Part shown: positions 24,524-32,621 of the stretch, in pieces | How positions within the stretch are numbered: position 1 is the stretch's first letter | How the letters are laid out: each line of letters starts with the position of its first letter | DNA from: CBDHCC01 sp965261015 | GTDB lineage: Bacteria > Pseudomonadota > Alphaproteobacteria > Sphingomonadales > Sphingomonadaceae | Reading direction: 5' to 3' | Assembly: GCA_965261015.1 (NCBI GenBank) | Contig: CBDHCC010000001.1 | Location: 1,054,001-1,118,000, forward strand | Length of the DNA: 64,000 bases | The notes under the pieces: model-generated | What the model was told of the DNA's origin: nothing | Databases searched by the model: none | The model's input: only the letters and a program-made list of their open reading frames with translations | Position numbers and translations under genes: made by a program

Positions 24524-25555
24524 TCACTCCGCCGCGAACAGCCCCGCTTCGACCACGTCCTCGTTCGCCACCGGCTTCACCACCTGGCGTTTGTCGAAGC
24601 TGTCCCACACCTCGTTCCAGTTGCCGCGCGTCGCCGCCTTGGAATATTCGGTCGCGCGGGTCTCGAAGAAGTTCGCGTGCTCCACCCCGTTCAACAGCGG
24701 GGAGAGCCAGGGCAGCGGGTGTTCCTCGATCATGTAGATCGGCTTCAGGCCCAGCTGGCCCAGGCGCCAGTCGGCGATGTAGCGGATATAGCGCTTGATC
24801 TCCTTGGGCGTCATGCCGGGGACCGGCCCCATCTCGAACGCCAGGTCGATGAACGCGTCCTCCAGCCGCACCGTCGTCTGGCAGACGTCGGCGATGTCCT
24901 CCTTCACCGCCTTGGTCAGGCAGTCGCGTTCGTGGCAGAATGCGTGGAACAGCTTGATGATGCCCTCGCAATGCAGGCTCTCGTCGCGGACCGACCAGCT
25001 GACGATCTGGCCCATGCCCTTCATCTTGTTGAAGCGCGGGAAGTTCATCAGCATGGCGAAGGACGCGAACAGCTGCAGCCCCTCGGTAAAGCCGCCGAAC
25101 ATCGCCAGCGTCTTGGCGATGTCCTCGTCCGTGTCCACGCCGAACTGTTGCAGATAATCGTGCTTGTCCTTCATCTCGGCATAGTCGAGGAAGGCGCCGT
25201 ACTCGCTTTCCGGCATGCCGATCGTGTCGAGCAAGTGCGAATAGGCGGCAATGTGGACCGTTTCCATGTTGGAGAACGCGGTCAGCATCATCTTGACTTC
25301 CGTGGGCTTGAACACGGAGCCGTATTTGTCGTGATAGCAGTCCTGCACCTCGACATCGGCCTGGGTGAAGAAGCGGAAGATCTGGGTCAAGAGGTTGCGT
25401 TCGTGGGCCGACAGCTTCTGCGCCCAGTCGCGACAGTCCTCGCCCAACGGCACCTCTTCGGGCATCCAGTGGATCTGCTGCTGGCGCTTCCAGAAGTCGA
25501 ACGCCCAGGGATATTCGAACGGCTTGTACTGCTTGCGGGCTTCGGTGAGGGACAT
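24524..25555 (-). CDS. nrdB: Ribonucleoside-diphosphate reductase, beta subunit (class Ia)
   Basis: Small subunit carrying the di-iron tyrosyl radical cofactor, 343 residues. Metal ligands and radical tyrosine appear in NMETVHIAAYSHLL (ExxH plus Tyr, matching E115, H118 and Y122 of E. coli), with the second E/H pair in SVRDESLHCEG. The ATG at 25555 has a GGAACC box and the usual start SLTEARKQYKPFEYPWAF; longer frames upstream are not protein-like. nrdA lies 1.5 kb upstream on the same strand, separated by small genes. No nrdI or nrdH is nearby, supporting class Ia. Confidence 0.96.
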   Translation of the reverse strand: MSLTEARKQYKPFEYPWAFDFWKRQQQIHWMPEEVPLGEDCRDWAQKLSAHERNLLTQIFRFFTQADVEVQDCYHDKYGSVFKPTEVKMMLTAFSNMETVHIAAYSHLLDTIGMPESEYGAFLDYAEMKDKHDYLQQFGVDTDEDIAKTLAMFGGFTEGLQLFASFAMLMNFPRFNKMKGMGQIVSWSVRDESLHCEGIIKLFHAFCHERDCLTKAVKEDIADVCQTTVRLEDAFIDLAFEMGPVPGMTPKEIKRYIRYIADWRLGQLGLKPIYMIEEHPLPWLSPLLNGVEHANFFETRATEYSKAATRGNWNEVWDSFDKRQVVKPVANEDVVEAGLFAAE

Positions 25556-25572
25556 GGGAAGGTTCCTTTTTC

Positions 25573-25767
25573 TTAGATCGTGTCGAGCGTGAGCGCGAAG
25601 AGGGAGAGGAGGAGGGCCACCGCCAACAGCATGACGCCGGCGATGCGGCGCGCCTGGGCGTTGGGGGCGGAGCGCGCGCCGCCACCCCGCGACGGGGCGA
25701 GCAGGCCGATCCCGCCCACGCCCGCCGCCGCCGCGACGCCGGCCATGATGAGCGGTCCCAGCCTCAT
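25573..25767 (-). CDS. Small hypothetical membrane protein
   Basis: 64 residues with two hydrophobic segments (LIMAGVAAAAGVGGIGLLA and VMLLAVALLLSLFALTL) joined by a basic glycine-rich loop; a helical hairpin in the inner membrane is likely. It lies 17 bases upstream of nrdB on the same strand, so it is probably co-transcribed. No family is recognised. Confidence 0.6.
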   Translation of the reverse strand: MRLGPLIMAGVAAAAGVGGIGLLAPSRGGGARSAPNAQARRIAGVMLLAVALLLSLFALTLDTI

Positions 25768-25820
25768 GACACTTGTGCCGCCCTCGCTCGTTGTGGGAGT
25801 CCAACCGAAGAGGACATCAC

Positions 25821-26081
25821 ATGGTTCAGAAGAGCGACATCAAGGAGCATATGGAGATCATCGGCGCGGACGGCGTGCACGTCGGCACGGTCGACCACAT
25901 GGCGGACGACGGCACGGACCGCATCAAGCTGACGAAGCACGACAGCCCGCAGACGAAGGACGAGCGGGGGGCCACCCACCACTACCTCCCCTTCGGCCTG
26001 GCCGCGTCGGTCGAGGACGGCAAGCTGCGCCTGTCCGCCAACGGCGCGGAGGCCCACGACCTGTTCGAGGAGGCGGGGTGA
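25821..26081 (+). CDS. DUF2171 domain protein
   Basis: An 86-residue soluble protein that is a single DUF2171 domain, a PRC-barrel-like fold: IKEHMEIIGADGVHVGTVDH at the N-terminus, a central RIKLTKHDSP and HHYLPFGLAASVEDGKLRLS. Such proteins are common in sphingomonads and rhizobia and are often stress-linked. It has an AAGAGGA box before its ATG. It is oriented opposite to the nrd genes and has no operon partner. Confidence 0.85.
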   Translation: MVQKSDIKEHMEIIGADGVHVGTVDHMADDGTDRIKLTKHDSPQTKDERGATHHYLPFGLAASVEDGKLRLSANGAEAHDLFEEAG

Positions 26082-26088
26082 CACGGCC

Positions 26089-26292
26089 CTAGTCGCGCGG
26101 CAGGCGGGGCGCGAGCGGCGGCAGGGTGGAGCCGGAGGCCAGTTGCACGAAGGTCTCCAGCCGGACCAGCCGCCGGTCGAGGTCCGCCGTGACGTCCTCC
26201 GACCGGCCGGCGCGATCCTTGAGGGACTGAACATCCTCGTCCAGGCGCACGACGCGGCGTACGACGCCGAGGAGATCGCCGACGACGCTCAC
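26089..26292 (-). CDS. Small hypothetical coiled-coil protein
   Basis: 67 residues; the central part (VVRLDEDVQSLKDRAGRSEDVTADLDRRLVRLETFV, written here only for its heptad pattern of L/V positions) should form a short coiled coil. It starts 4 bases inside the upstream ribbon-helix-helix gene stop (ATGA), so both are co-translated. Unknown function; it may be the partner of that DNA-binding-type protein. Confidence 0.65.
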   Translation of the reverse strand: MSVVGDLLGVVRRVVRLDEDVQSLKDRAGRSEDVTADLDRRLVRLETFVQLASGSTLPPLAPRLPRD

Positions 26293-26657
26293 GCCGCCTG
26301 GTCTCGACTGCCGCCGAACACGGCGCGCGCGCGTTCCCAGTCGATGGACGGGTCGGCGAGCAGCTGCCGACGCACCTGGTCGCGATATTCGTCCGAGCGG
26401 TAGTGGCGGCGCTCCGCCTCCACGGCGGCGATTTCGCGGCGGCCCTCGTCCACCCTCGCCTCGATCCGGTCGGCCATGGCGTTGAGTTCCGGCAGCAGCG
26501 AGGCGAGCTCTTCCAGCGCCAGCACGTCGTCGGCGTCGAACAGTTCGACCGCGCGCCGCACGAACTCGCTGGCGCTGACGCCCAGGCTGGCGGCACGCTC
26601 AGCGATCAGGGCCTTTTCCGCCGGCGTGACGAGCAGGGTCAGGCGTTCGGTCTTCAT
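26289..26657 (-). CDS. Ribbon-helix-helix domain protein
   Basis: A 122-residue protein. The N-terminal 45 residues (MKTERLTLLVTPAEKALIAE, then SLGVSASEFVRRAVE) form a ribbon-helix-helix of the CopG/MobC/DUF1778 type: a short beta strand followed by two helices. The remainder is a long charged helix ending in a short tail. Such proteins bind DNA as dimers, as antitoxins, repressors or mobilisation factors. It is coupled by ATGA to the downstream coiled-coil gene. No toxin fold is recognised there, so a toxin-antitoxin role is speculative. Confidence 0.7.
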   Translation of the reverse strand: MKTERLTLLVTPAEKALIAERAASLGVSASEFVRRAVELFDADDVLALEELASLLPELNAMADRIEARVDEGRREIAAVEAERRHYRSDEYRDQVRRQLLADPSIDWERARAVFGGSRDQAA

Positions 26658-26732
26658 TGGCGCACCTCATGTTCAGCTATGTGCGTACATATGATCATGT
26701 GAACGTAAGTGGCAAGCAGGGGTGCCAATCCA

Positions 26733-26993
26733 CTAGGGAAGCTTGCCTTCCGCAAATTTCCGAACGCTCGTCAGCTGCTTGCTTACATTTGTAGGCCAGC
26801 CTGTCGCAGTCTCTAGGTGCCGCTGAGCGGCGGAGACATACTCGTCTAGAGTCACCTCAGCCTCGCCAGCCGCCGCAACGGATCTCTTTGCTCGGTCCCG
26901 ATCAGCGGGATGCAAAGCAAAAGGTGCGGTCATGCCTGCGAATGCACCTTTCAGCAGACGCTCCCATTCAGGCCGTCCCTCTTCCACCATCAT
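26733..26993 (-). CDS. Hypothetical protein
   Basis: 86 residues, acidic N-terminus, two ATGs in tandem (26993 and 26990) with a GGAG box 6 bases upstream. It starts 20 bases after the nrdA stop on the same strand. Sequence features: a WERLLKGAFAGMTAPFALHP segment and a C-terminal helix VSKQLTSVRKFAEGKLP. GC is clearly lower than in nrdA, suggesting separate ancestry. No family is recognised. Confidence 0.55.
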   Translation of the reverse strand: MMVEEGRPEWERLLKGAFAGMTAPFALHPADRDRAKRSVAAAGEAEVTLDEYVSAAQRHLETATGWPTNVSKQLTSVRKFAEGKLP

Positions 26994-27013
26994 CTTCTAC
27001 TCCGTCCAATAAT

Positions 27014-28912
27014 TCACTGGCACGCCAGGCACTCGTCGTAATCGGTCGACTCCACCTCGATCTCACGCAGGTCGATGGTGTTGTCGGCCTCCACCCCGCC
27101 GGCGAAGCCCGCGCGCTGGACCGATTTGGACCTGAGGTAATAGAGCGACTTGCAGCCCAGCTCCCACGCCCGGACGTGGAGCATCAGCAAGTCCCATTTC
27201 TCGACGTCCGCCGGGATGAACAGGTTCAGCGACTGCGCCTGGTCGATATAGGGCGTGCGGTCGGCGGCGAGTTCCAGGAGCCAGCGCTGGTCGATCTCGA
27301 AACTGGTCTTGAAGGTCGCCTTTTCCTCGGCCGACAGGAAGTCCAGGTGCTGGACCGACCCGCCGCGTTCCAGGATCGAGTTCCAGATCGCGTCCGAGTT
27401 CTTGGCGTGCGCGACCAGCGCGCGCTCCAGATGCGGGTTCCTGACCACGAAGCTGCCCGACAGCGTCTTGTGGGTGTAGATGTTGGCCGGGATCGGCTCG
27501 ATGCACGCGCTCGTCCCGCCGCAGATGATGGAGATCGACGCGGTGGGCGCGATCGCCATCTTGGAGGAAAAGCGCTCCATCGCGCCCGCGTCGGCCGCGT
27601 CGGGGCACGGCCCGCGCTCGTGCGCCAGCATCATCGACGCCTCGCTCGCCTTGGCCTGGATGTGCTTGAACATCTTCAGGTTCCAGCTCTTGGCCACCGC
27701 GCTCTCGAACGCGACGCCGCGCGCCTGCAAGAACGAATGGTAGCCCATGACGCCCAGCCCCACCGACCGCTCCGCGCTGGCCGCGTATTTCGCCCGCGCC
27801 ATCTCGGGCGGGGCGCGGTCGATATAGTCGGTCAGCACATTGTCGAGGAAGCGCATCACATCCTCGATGAAGCGCGGATCGTCGTGCCACTGGTCCCACG
27901 TCTCCAGGTTCAGCGAGCTCAGGCAGCAGACCGCCGTGCGGTCGCGGCCGTGATGGTCCGGCCCGGTGGGCAGCGTGATCTCGGAGCAGAGGTTCGAGGT
28001 CGTGACCTTCAGGCCCAGCTCGCGCTGATGGCGCGGCATCAGGCGGTTCACCGTGTCGGCGAACACGATATAGGGCTCGCCGGTCGCCAGCCGGGTCTCG
28101 ACCAGCTTCTGGAACAGCGAACGCGCGTCGACGGTGGCGCGGATCGCGTCGTCCTTGGGCGACTTCAGATGCCACTCCTCGCCCGCCTTCACCGCCTCCA
28201 TGAACGCGTCGGTGACCAGCACGCCGTGGTGCAGGTTCAAGGCCTTGCGGTTGAAGTCGCCCGACGCCTTGCGGATCTCCAGGAACTCCTCGATCTCCGG
28301 GTGGCTGATGTCCAGGTACACGGCGGCCGATCCGCGGCGCAGCGATCCCTGGCTGATGGCGAGCGTCAGCGAGTCCATGACGCGCACGAAGGGGATGATG
28401 CCGCTGGTCTTACCGTTCAGGCCGACCGGCTCGCCGATGCCGCGCACATGGCCCCAATAGGTCCCGATGCCGCCGCCCTTCGACGCCAGCCAGACATTCT
28501 CGTTCCAGGTGTCGACGATGCCCTCCAGGCTGTCCGACACGGAGTTGAGGTAGCAGGAGATGGGCAGGCCGCGCCCGGTGCCGCCGTTCGACAGCACGGG
28601 CGTCGCCGGCATGAACCACAGGCGGCTGATCGCGTCGTACATCCGCTGGGCGTGCGCCTGGTCGTCGGAATAGGCGGACGCCACGCGCACGAACAGGTCC
28701 TGATAGCTCTCGCCGGGCAGCAGATAGCGGTCCTGCAACGTCTCCTTGCCGAAATCGGTCAAGAGCGAGTCGCGGCCGTGGTCGACGGTCAGGGGATAGG
28801 GCTCGGCGCGTTCCGTCTTGCCGATCGGCCGCGGGGCCGCCGAGTCGCGCGCTGGCGCGCCGGCGTCCGTCGCCTCGCGCGTCGTGTCCGTCGTCCTGTC
28901 CGCCAAATCCAT
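27014..28912 (-). CDS. nrdA: Ribonucleoside-diphosphate reductase, alpha subunit (class Ia)
   Basis: Large catalytic subunit reducing ribonucleoside diphosphates, 632 residues. Active-site cysteines are visible: GLPISCYLNSV (first redox Cys), TTSNLCSEITLP (thiyl radical Cys), AVCCLSSLNL (second redox Cys) and the C-terminal shuttle pair in DYDECLACQ. The N-terminus is a low-complexity stretch of about 40 residues followed directly by the reductase domain (SLLTDFGKETLQDRYLLPGE). The ATP-cone of about 90 residues that senses ATP/dATP in E. coli NrdA is absent, and NrdB lacks one too. Candidate NrdR boxes precede the gene. Confidence 0.96.
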   Translation of the reverse strand: MDLADRTTDTTREATDAGAPARDSAAPRPIGKTERAEPYPLTVDHGRDSLLTDFGKETLQDRYLLPGESYQDLFVRVASAYSDDQAHAQRMYDAISRLWFMPATPVLSNGGTGRGLPISCYLNSVSDSLEGIVDTWNENVWLASKGGGIGTYWGHVRGIGEPVGLNGKTSGIIPFVRVMDSLTLAISQGSLRRGSAAVYLDISHPEIEEFLEIRKASGDFNRKALNLHHGVLVTDAFMEAVKAGEEWHLKSPKDDAIRATVDARSLFQKLVETRLATGEPYIVFADTVNRLMPRHQRELGLKVTTSNLCSEITLPTGPDHHGRDRTAVCCLSSLNLETWDQWHDDPRFIEDVMRFLDNVLTDYIDRAPPEMARAKYAASAERSVGLGVMGYHSFLQARGVAFESAVAKSWNLKMFKHIQAKASEASMMLAHERGPCPDAADAGAMERFSSKMAIAPTASISIICGGTSACIEPIPANIYTHKTLSGSFVVRNPHLERALVAHAKNSDAIWNSILERGGSVQHLDFLSAEEKATFKTSFEIDQRWLLELAADRTPYIDQAQSLNLFIPADVEKWDLLMLHVRAWELGCKSLYYLRSKSVQRAGFAGGVEADNTIDLREIEVESTDYDECLACQ

Positions 28913-28975
28913 GGTCCTGCCCCTTCGTGTTCTCGTTCTGTTTCACTTTGCCCGAAGGGAGGCGACGAACGCAAT

Positions 28976-29023
28976 CCCACAAGCGGTTGTGGGCCGCACG
29001 CGCCCACACCCCAAGTCTTGCGT
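28976..29023 (-). promoter_or_regulatory. Candidate tandem NrdR boxes upstream of nrdA
   Basis: A perfect inverted repeat CCCACAA-GCGG-TTGTGGG at 28976-28993 and a weaker one CCCCAAG-T-CTTGCG around 29009-29022, with centres about 31 bases apart. NrdR boxes in nrd promoters are palindromes of this type (ACA...TGT) paired at about 31 bases, in phase on the helix. They lie 64-110 bases before the nrdA start. The remaining 29024-29197 stretch shows nothing else I can name. Confidence 0.55.
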
Positions 29024-29197
29024 CGGTTCGGACGGCGGGACAATCTTGACAAGCGATCGAACAGCCGGGCGCGGCGCATGGGCGTCCGCGTCGTTGGCGG
29101 AAAACCGGGGCCGCGGTTTATTTGCGGAGTCGGGGCCGGCCGTGTCCCGCGCCCATCGACTCGGACGAGGGGGGCATCTTCGAGTCGCGCGGCCGGT

Positions 29198-29968
29198 TCA
29201 GCCCGCGCCGCACGCCCGGCAGGCCGGGTCCTTGGCGATGCGGATGGCGCGCAGCGCAGGGGCCAGGCCGTCCACCACCAGCAGCGCGCCGGCGCGCACG
29301 GCGCCCACGCCCGCCAGCAGGCGCGCGGCGTGCAGGCCGGCCAGCTCGCCGACCCAGCCCACGAACGGTCCGAACACGCCGACCTCCGCGCACGAATCGC
29401 AGTCGTCCGCGTCGTGGGCGTCGCCGACATAGCAGCGATAGCACGGGGCCTCGTCCCACCCGCGAAAGACGCCGACCTGCCCCCCGAACTGGCCGACGGC
29501 GGCGGAGAGCAGGGGGATGCGGGCGCGCACGAGATGGTCGCTGACCACCAGGCGGGTCGCGAAATTGTCGGTGCCGTCGACCACCAGGTCCGCGCCGTCC
29601 GTCAGCGCCGCGACGCTGTCGGCCGTGATCCGCTCCGTCCGGCCGGAGACCGCGACGTGGCGGTTGAGGCGGCGCACCGCGTCGGCGGCGGCGTCGGCCT
29701 TTGGCCGGCCCAGATCGGCCTCGCCATAGAGCGTCTGGCGGGGCAGGTTGGACAATTCCACCCGGTCGTCGTCCACCACCCGGATCGCCCCCACCCCGGC
29801 GGCCGCGAGCGACCGGATCACCGGACAGCCGATGCCGCCCGCGCCCAGCACCACCACCCGCGCGTGCGCCAGCCGCACCTGGCCCGCCCCGCCCAACGCC
29901 GGCAGGATCATCTGCCGGGCATACCGGTCCAGCTCGTCGTCGGAGAGGGCGCGGGGGGGGAGGGTCAC
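29198..29968 (-). CDS. HesA/MoeB/ThiF family adenylyltransferase
   Basis: E1-like enzyme of 256 residues that adenylates the C-terminus of a ThiS or MoaD-type sulfur carrier. Nucleotide-binding motif VVVLGAGGIGCPV at about residue 38, DDDRVELSNLPRQ (conserved Arg and Gln), GRPKADAA, and DGTDNFATR. The catalytic cysteine region is DDCDSCAEVGVFGP and the zinc pairs are CYRC and CRACG. No rhodanese domain is present. No carrier gene is adjacent; dut and coaBC follow on the same strand. The MoeB or ThiF role cannot be separated from sequence alone. Confidence 0.9.
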   Translation of the reverse strand: MTLPPRALSDDELDRYARQMILPALGGAGQVRLAHARVVVLGAGGIGCPVIRSLAAAGVGAIRVVDDDRVELSNLPRQTLYGEADLGRPKADAAADAVRRLNRHVAVSGRTERITADSVAALTDGADLVVDGTDNFATRLVVSDHLVRARIPLLSAAVGQFGGQVGVFRGWDEAPCYRCYVGDAHDADDCDSCAEVGVFGPFVGWVGELAGLHAARLLAGVGAVRAGALLVVDGLAPALRAIRIAKDPACRACGAG

Positions 29969-29987
29969 GCGCGTCCGGCCCGCCCCC

Positions 29988-30443
29988 TCACCGGCCGGTC
30001 GATCCGAAGCCGCCGGTGCCGCGCGCGCTGTCGGGCAGGGCGTCGACCTCGACCCAGGCCACGCGGTGCACGGGGGCCAGCACCAGTTGCGCGATCCGCT
30101 CTCCGCGCCGGACCGCGAAATCGTCCTCGCCCCCGTTCCTCAGGATCACCTTCAGTTCGCCGCGATAGTCGCTGTCGATCGTGCCGGGCGCGTTGGGCAC
30201 CGTCAGCCCGTGGGCGAGCGCCAGGCCGGAGCGCGGGCGGACCTGCACCTCCCACCCCTCCGGGATCGCCAGCGCCAGGCCGGTGGCGATCGCGGCCGTG
30301 CGGCCGGCGCGCAGCGTCAGGCTCTCGGCCGCCACCACGTCCAGCCCGGCCGCGCCCGGCGTGGCGTAGGCGGGCAGGGGCAGGCCGCCGCCGTTCGGCA
30401 GGCGTCGGATGGCGACGGGGACGGGCGCGCGATCAGAGGGCAT
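29988..30443 (-). CDS. dut: dUTP diphosphatase
   Basis: Hydrolyses dUTP to dUMP and PPi, keeping uracil out of DNA and feeding dTMP synthesis. The trimeric dUTPase motifs are all present in 151 residues: TPGAAGLDV (motif 1), RPRSGLALAHG (2), NAPGTIDSDYRGELKVIL (3, with catalytic Asp), RGERIAQLVLAPV (4) and ARGTGGFGSTG (5). The start overlaps the upstream coaBC stop by 11 bases, a gene pair conserved in alphaproteobacteria. Confidence 0.97.
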   Translation of the reverse strand: MPSDRAPVPVAIRRLPNGGGLPLPAYATPGAAGLDVVAAESLTLRAGRTAAIATGLALAIPEGWEVQVRPRSGLALAHGLTVPNAPGTIDSDYRGELKVILRNGGEDDFAVRRGERIAQLVLAPVHRVAWVEVDALPDSARGTGGFGSTGR

Positions 30444-31632
30444 CGGCGATCCGATCGACCAGCCGCCGGGCGACCTCGTCCTTGGAAAGCGTCGGCCAGT
30501 GTTCCTCGCCGTCGGCCGTCAACAGGTGGACCGTGTTGTCGGCCCCGCCCATCACGTCGCCCGACACGTCGTTGGCGACGATCCAGTCGCACCCCTTGGC
30601 CCGCCGCTTGGCGCGCGCGTGGTCCAGCACGTCGTGGGTCTCGGCCGCGAAGCCCACCAGGAGGGCGGGGCGGTCGGGCGAGCGGGCGAGGGTGGCCAGG
30701 ATGTCCGGATTCTCCGTGAGCGCGAGGGCGGGCGGGCCGTCCGCGCCCTTCTTGATCTTGGCCGCGCGGGGCTCGGCGCGCCAGTCGGCCACCGCGGCGG
30801 TCAGCACGGCGATGTCGGCGGGCAGCGCGGCGGCGACCGCTTCGGCCATCTGGCGCGCGGTTTGCACGTCGATCCGCTCGACGCCGCCGGGCGTGGCGAG
30901 CGCCACCGGCCCGGCGACCAGCGTGACCCGCGCCCCGGCCCGCGCGGCGGCGGCGGCGAGCGCGAAGCCCTGTCGCCCGCTCGACCGGTTGGCGAGGTAG
31001 CGCACCGGGTCGATCGGCTCGTGCGTCGGACCGGCGGTGACCAGGAGGTGGCGGCCGGAGAGCGGGCCGGCGGCGGGGGCCAGACCCCGCTCGATCTCCG
31101 CCAGGATGGCGGGCGGTTCGGGCAGGCGGCCGGGTCCGTGCTCGCCGCACGCCATGTCGCCCACATCGGGCTCCATCACCGCCACGCCGCGCGCGCGCAG
31201 GGTGGCGACGTTGGCCCGCGTCGCCGCGTGCTCCCACATCCGCACGTTCATCGCCGGCACCATCAGCACGGGCGCGTCGGTCGCGAGCAGGAGCGTGGAG
31301 GCCAGGTCGTCGCTCAACCCCGCCGCCGCGCGGGCCAATCGGTTGGCCGACGCGGGGGCGATCACGATCAGGTCGGCGCGGCGCGACAGCTGGATGTGGC
31401 CCATGGTGGCCTCGTCCAGGGTCCACAGGTCGGTGTGCACCGGCTGGCCGGACAAGGCCTCCAGCGTCAGCGCGGTCACGAACCGCGCGCCACCGTCGGT
31501 CAGCACGCACTCGACCGAATGGCCGGCCCCGCGCGCGAGGCGCACCAGCTCGCACGCCTTGTAGGCGGCGATGCCCCCGCCGACGATCAGGAGCAGGCGG
31601 CTCAAGGATTTGCCGCCAGTTCGGCGCGGCAC
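30433..31632 (-). CDS. coaBC: Bifunctional phosphopantothenoylcysteine decarboxylase/phosphopantothenate--cysteine ligase
   Basis: Two consecutive steps of coenzyme A synthesis in one protein of 390-399 residues. The N-terminal flavoprotein CoaC domain has GGGIAAYKA, the active-site His in TMGHIQLS, PAMNVRMW, and the catalytic Cys in DMACGEHGPGRLPE. The C-terminal CoaB domain has TAGPTHEPIDPVRYLANRSSG, the AAKIKK lysine motif and NDVSG. An alternative TTG start at 31605 overlaps the hepT stop (TTGA) and would drop nine residues. The upstream neighbour is a toxin-antitoxin module in place of ubiB. Confidence 0.96.
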   Translation of the reverse strand: MPRRTGGKSLSRLLLIVGGGIAAYKACELVRLARGAGHSVECVLTDGGARFVTALTLEALSGQPVHTDLWTLDEATMGHIQLSRRADLIVIAPASANRLARAAAGLSDDLASTLLLATDAPVLMVPAMNVRMWEHAATRANVATLRARGVAVMEPDVGDMACGEHGPGRLPEPPAILAEIERGLAPAAGPLSGRHLLVTAGPTHEPIDPVRYLANRSSGRQGFALAAAAARAGARVTLVAGPVALATPGGVERIDVQTARQMAEAVAAALPADIAVLTAAVADWRAEPRAAKIKKGADGPPALALTENPDILATLARSPDRPALLVGFAAETHDVLDHARAKRRAKGCDWIVANDVSGDVMGGADNTVHLLTADGEEHWPTLSKDEVARRLVDRIADAL

Positions 31633-31940
31633 ATGGCTTCGATCGGGTCCAGGTCGTTCTGTAGGGTCTGGTAGACGATCCTCCGCTCCACCTCTTCATA
31701 GGTGTGGACGATGATGTTCCGCATCACCCGCATTTCAGCCCAGGGCAGCATGGTGTGACGCAAACGGATCTCCGGCGACAGCTTGCCGGCCTCCTCGGCG
31801 ATCACGCTGATGCGGAAGATCGCCAGGTCGAACTCGTCGACGTCGGAGAGCTGATCCAGCCGCAGCGGGACCGAGCGCCGACGCAATCGGGCAAGCATCT
31901 CAAGCATGAGCGCCAGCCGTCTGGCGTCCAGTTCGGTCAC
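31602..31940 (-). CDS. hepT: HepT-like HEPN ribonuclease toxin (DUF86)
   Basis: A 112-residue all-helical HEPN protein. The signature RX4HXY is present as RNIIVHTY at about residues 74-81, the RNase active site of HepT. It is encoded downstream of the MntA-type nucleotidyltransferase with an ATGA overlap, giving the known MntA/HepT pair in which MntA AMPylates the tyrosine of this motif and silences the toxin. The end overlaps the coaBC 5' region. The assignment is from motif and context. Confidence 0.88.
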   Translation of the reverse strand: MTELDARRLALMLEMLARLRRRSVPLRLDQLSDVDEFDLAIFRISVIAEEAGKLSPEIRLRHTMLPWAEMRVMRNIIVHTYEEVERRIVYQTLQNDLDPIEAMCRAELAANP

Positions 31941-32236
31941 CCGAACACTCGCTGAAGATCGCGCCGGGCGTTGTCTCCAAAGCGCCCCTTCAACATGCCA
32001 ATCGTCACCAGGTCCACCGAACGGCCGAGCACGTCCTCCATCCTGAGTTTCAGGCCGGCGAACTGAAACAGTCCGATTTTGGCGTCCTCCTTCAGCCTAC
32101 ACGCCAGATCCACGTCGCTGTCCGGCCGCTCCTCGCCCCGCGCGACGGAGCCGAACAGGTCCAGCGCCTCGATGCCCGCCGCGCGCAGTTCGGCCTCGTG
32201 CGCGCGCAGGACGGCGGTGACTTCGTCGCGGGTCAT
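31937..32236 (-). CDS. mntA: MntA-like minimal nucleotidyltransferase antitoxin
   Basis: A 99-residue DNA polymerase beta-like nucleotidyltransferase. The catalytic GSX10DXD motif is exact: GSVARGEERPDSDVDL at about residues 29-44. The C-terminus RFGDNARRDLQRVFG is typical of the family. MntA neutralises HepT by AMPylation. The ATG at 32236 gives the usual short N-terminus; an open frame extends further upstream to 32338 but is cysteine/arginine-rich and not convincing. Coupled to hepT by ATGA. Confidence 0.88.
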   Translation of the reverse strand: MTRDEVTAVLRAHEAELRAAGIEALDLFGSVARGEERPDSDVDLACRLKEDAKIGLFQFAGLKLRMEDVLGRSVDLVTIGMLKGRFGDNARRDLQRVFG

Positions 32237-32285
32237 CTGAGGCGCTATAGCGCAGTCGGCGGTCCGGCACACATGGCGGGCCGGG

Positions 32286-32621
32286 TCACGGCAGCAGCAC
32301 GGACCGGAGCGCCGCCTCCACCCGCGCCGCGTCGCCATGCGACAGGCACCCGATGCGCTCGCCCAAGATCGAGGTGGCGAGCGTCAGCAGGCGTGGTCGG
32401 ACCTTGCAGTCGGCCGTCAGTCCCGCCGCCGCCCTGTCGCCGATCGCGCAGTCCCCCGGCCAGTCGGATTGGCGCGCCGAGGTGATCATGGCGAGCACGA
32501 CGTTGCCGGTCGCCGCCGACCACCGCGCGTCGGTCAGCACCAGCGCGGGGCGGCGCTTCGAGCGCCCGGAGTCGCTGAACGGGAAGTCGACGACGTGGAC
32601 CGCGAAGCGCTCACAGGTCAC
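32286..32621 (-). CDS. PemK/MazF-family mRNA interferase toxin
   Basis: A 111-residue toxin of the MazF/PemK fold. FPFSDSGRSKRRPALVLTDARW carries the conserved G-x-x-K/R-x-R-P-A/V-L-V core of the first strands; VVLAMITSAR gives the second strand with the S/T-S/T pair. The antitoxin gene upstream overlaps its start by 11 bases. It is the second toxin-antitoxin module in the gap between coaBC and ubiB. Confidence 0.85.
   Translation of the reverse strand: MTCERFAVHVVDFPFSDSGRSKRRPALVLTDARWSAATGNVVLAMITSARQSDWPGDCAIGDRAAAGLTADCKVRPRLLTLATSILGERIGCLSHGDAARVEAALRSVLLP

Noticed and set aside
26089..26657. Coiled-coil gene plus ribbon-helix-helix gene as a toxin-antitoxin pair
   Set aside because: The second protein has no toxin fold or catalytic residues that I can identify; they are listed separately.
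26888..31000. Very long plus-strand frame (about 1370 codons) covering nrdA, the ThiF gene, dut and coaBC
   Set aside because: It is antisense to well-supported genes; long empty frames are expected at this GC content, and the predicted protein is histidine/arginine/glutamine-rich with no domain.
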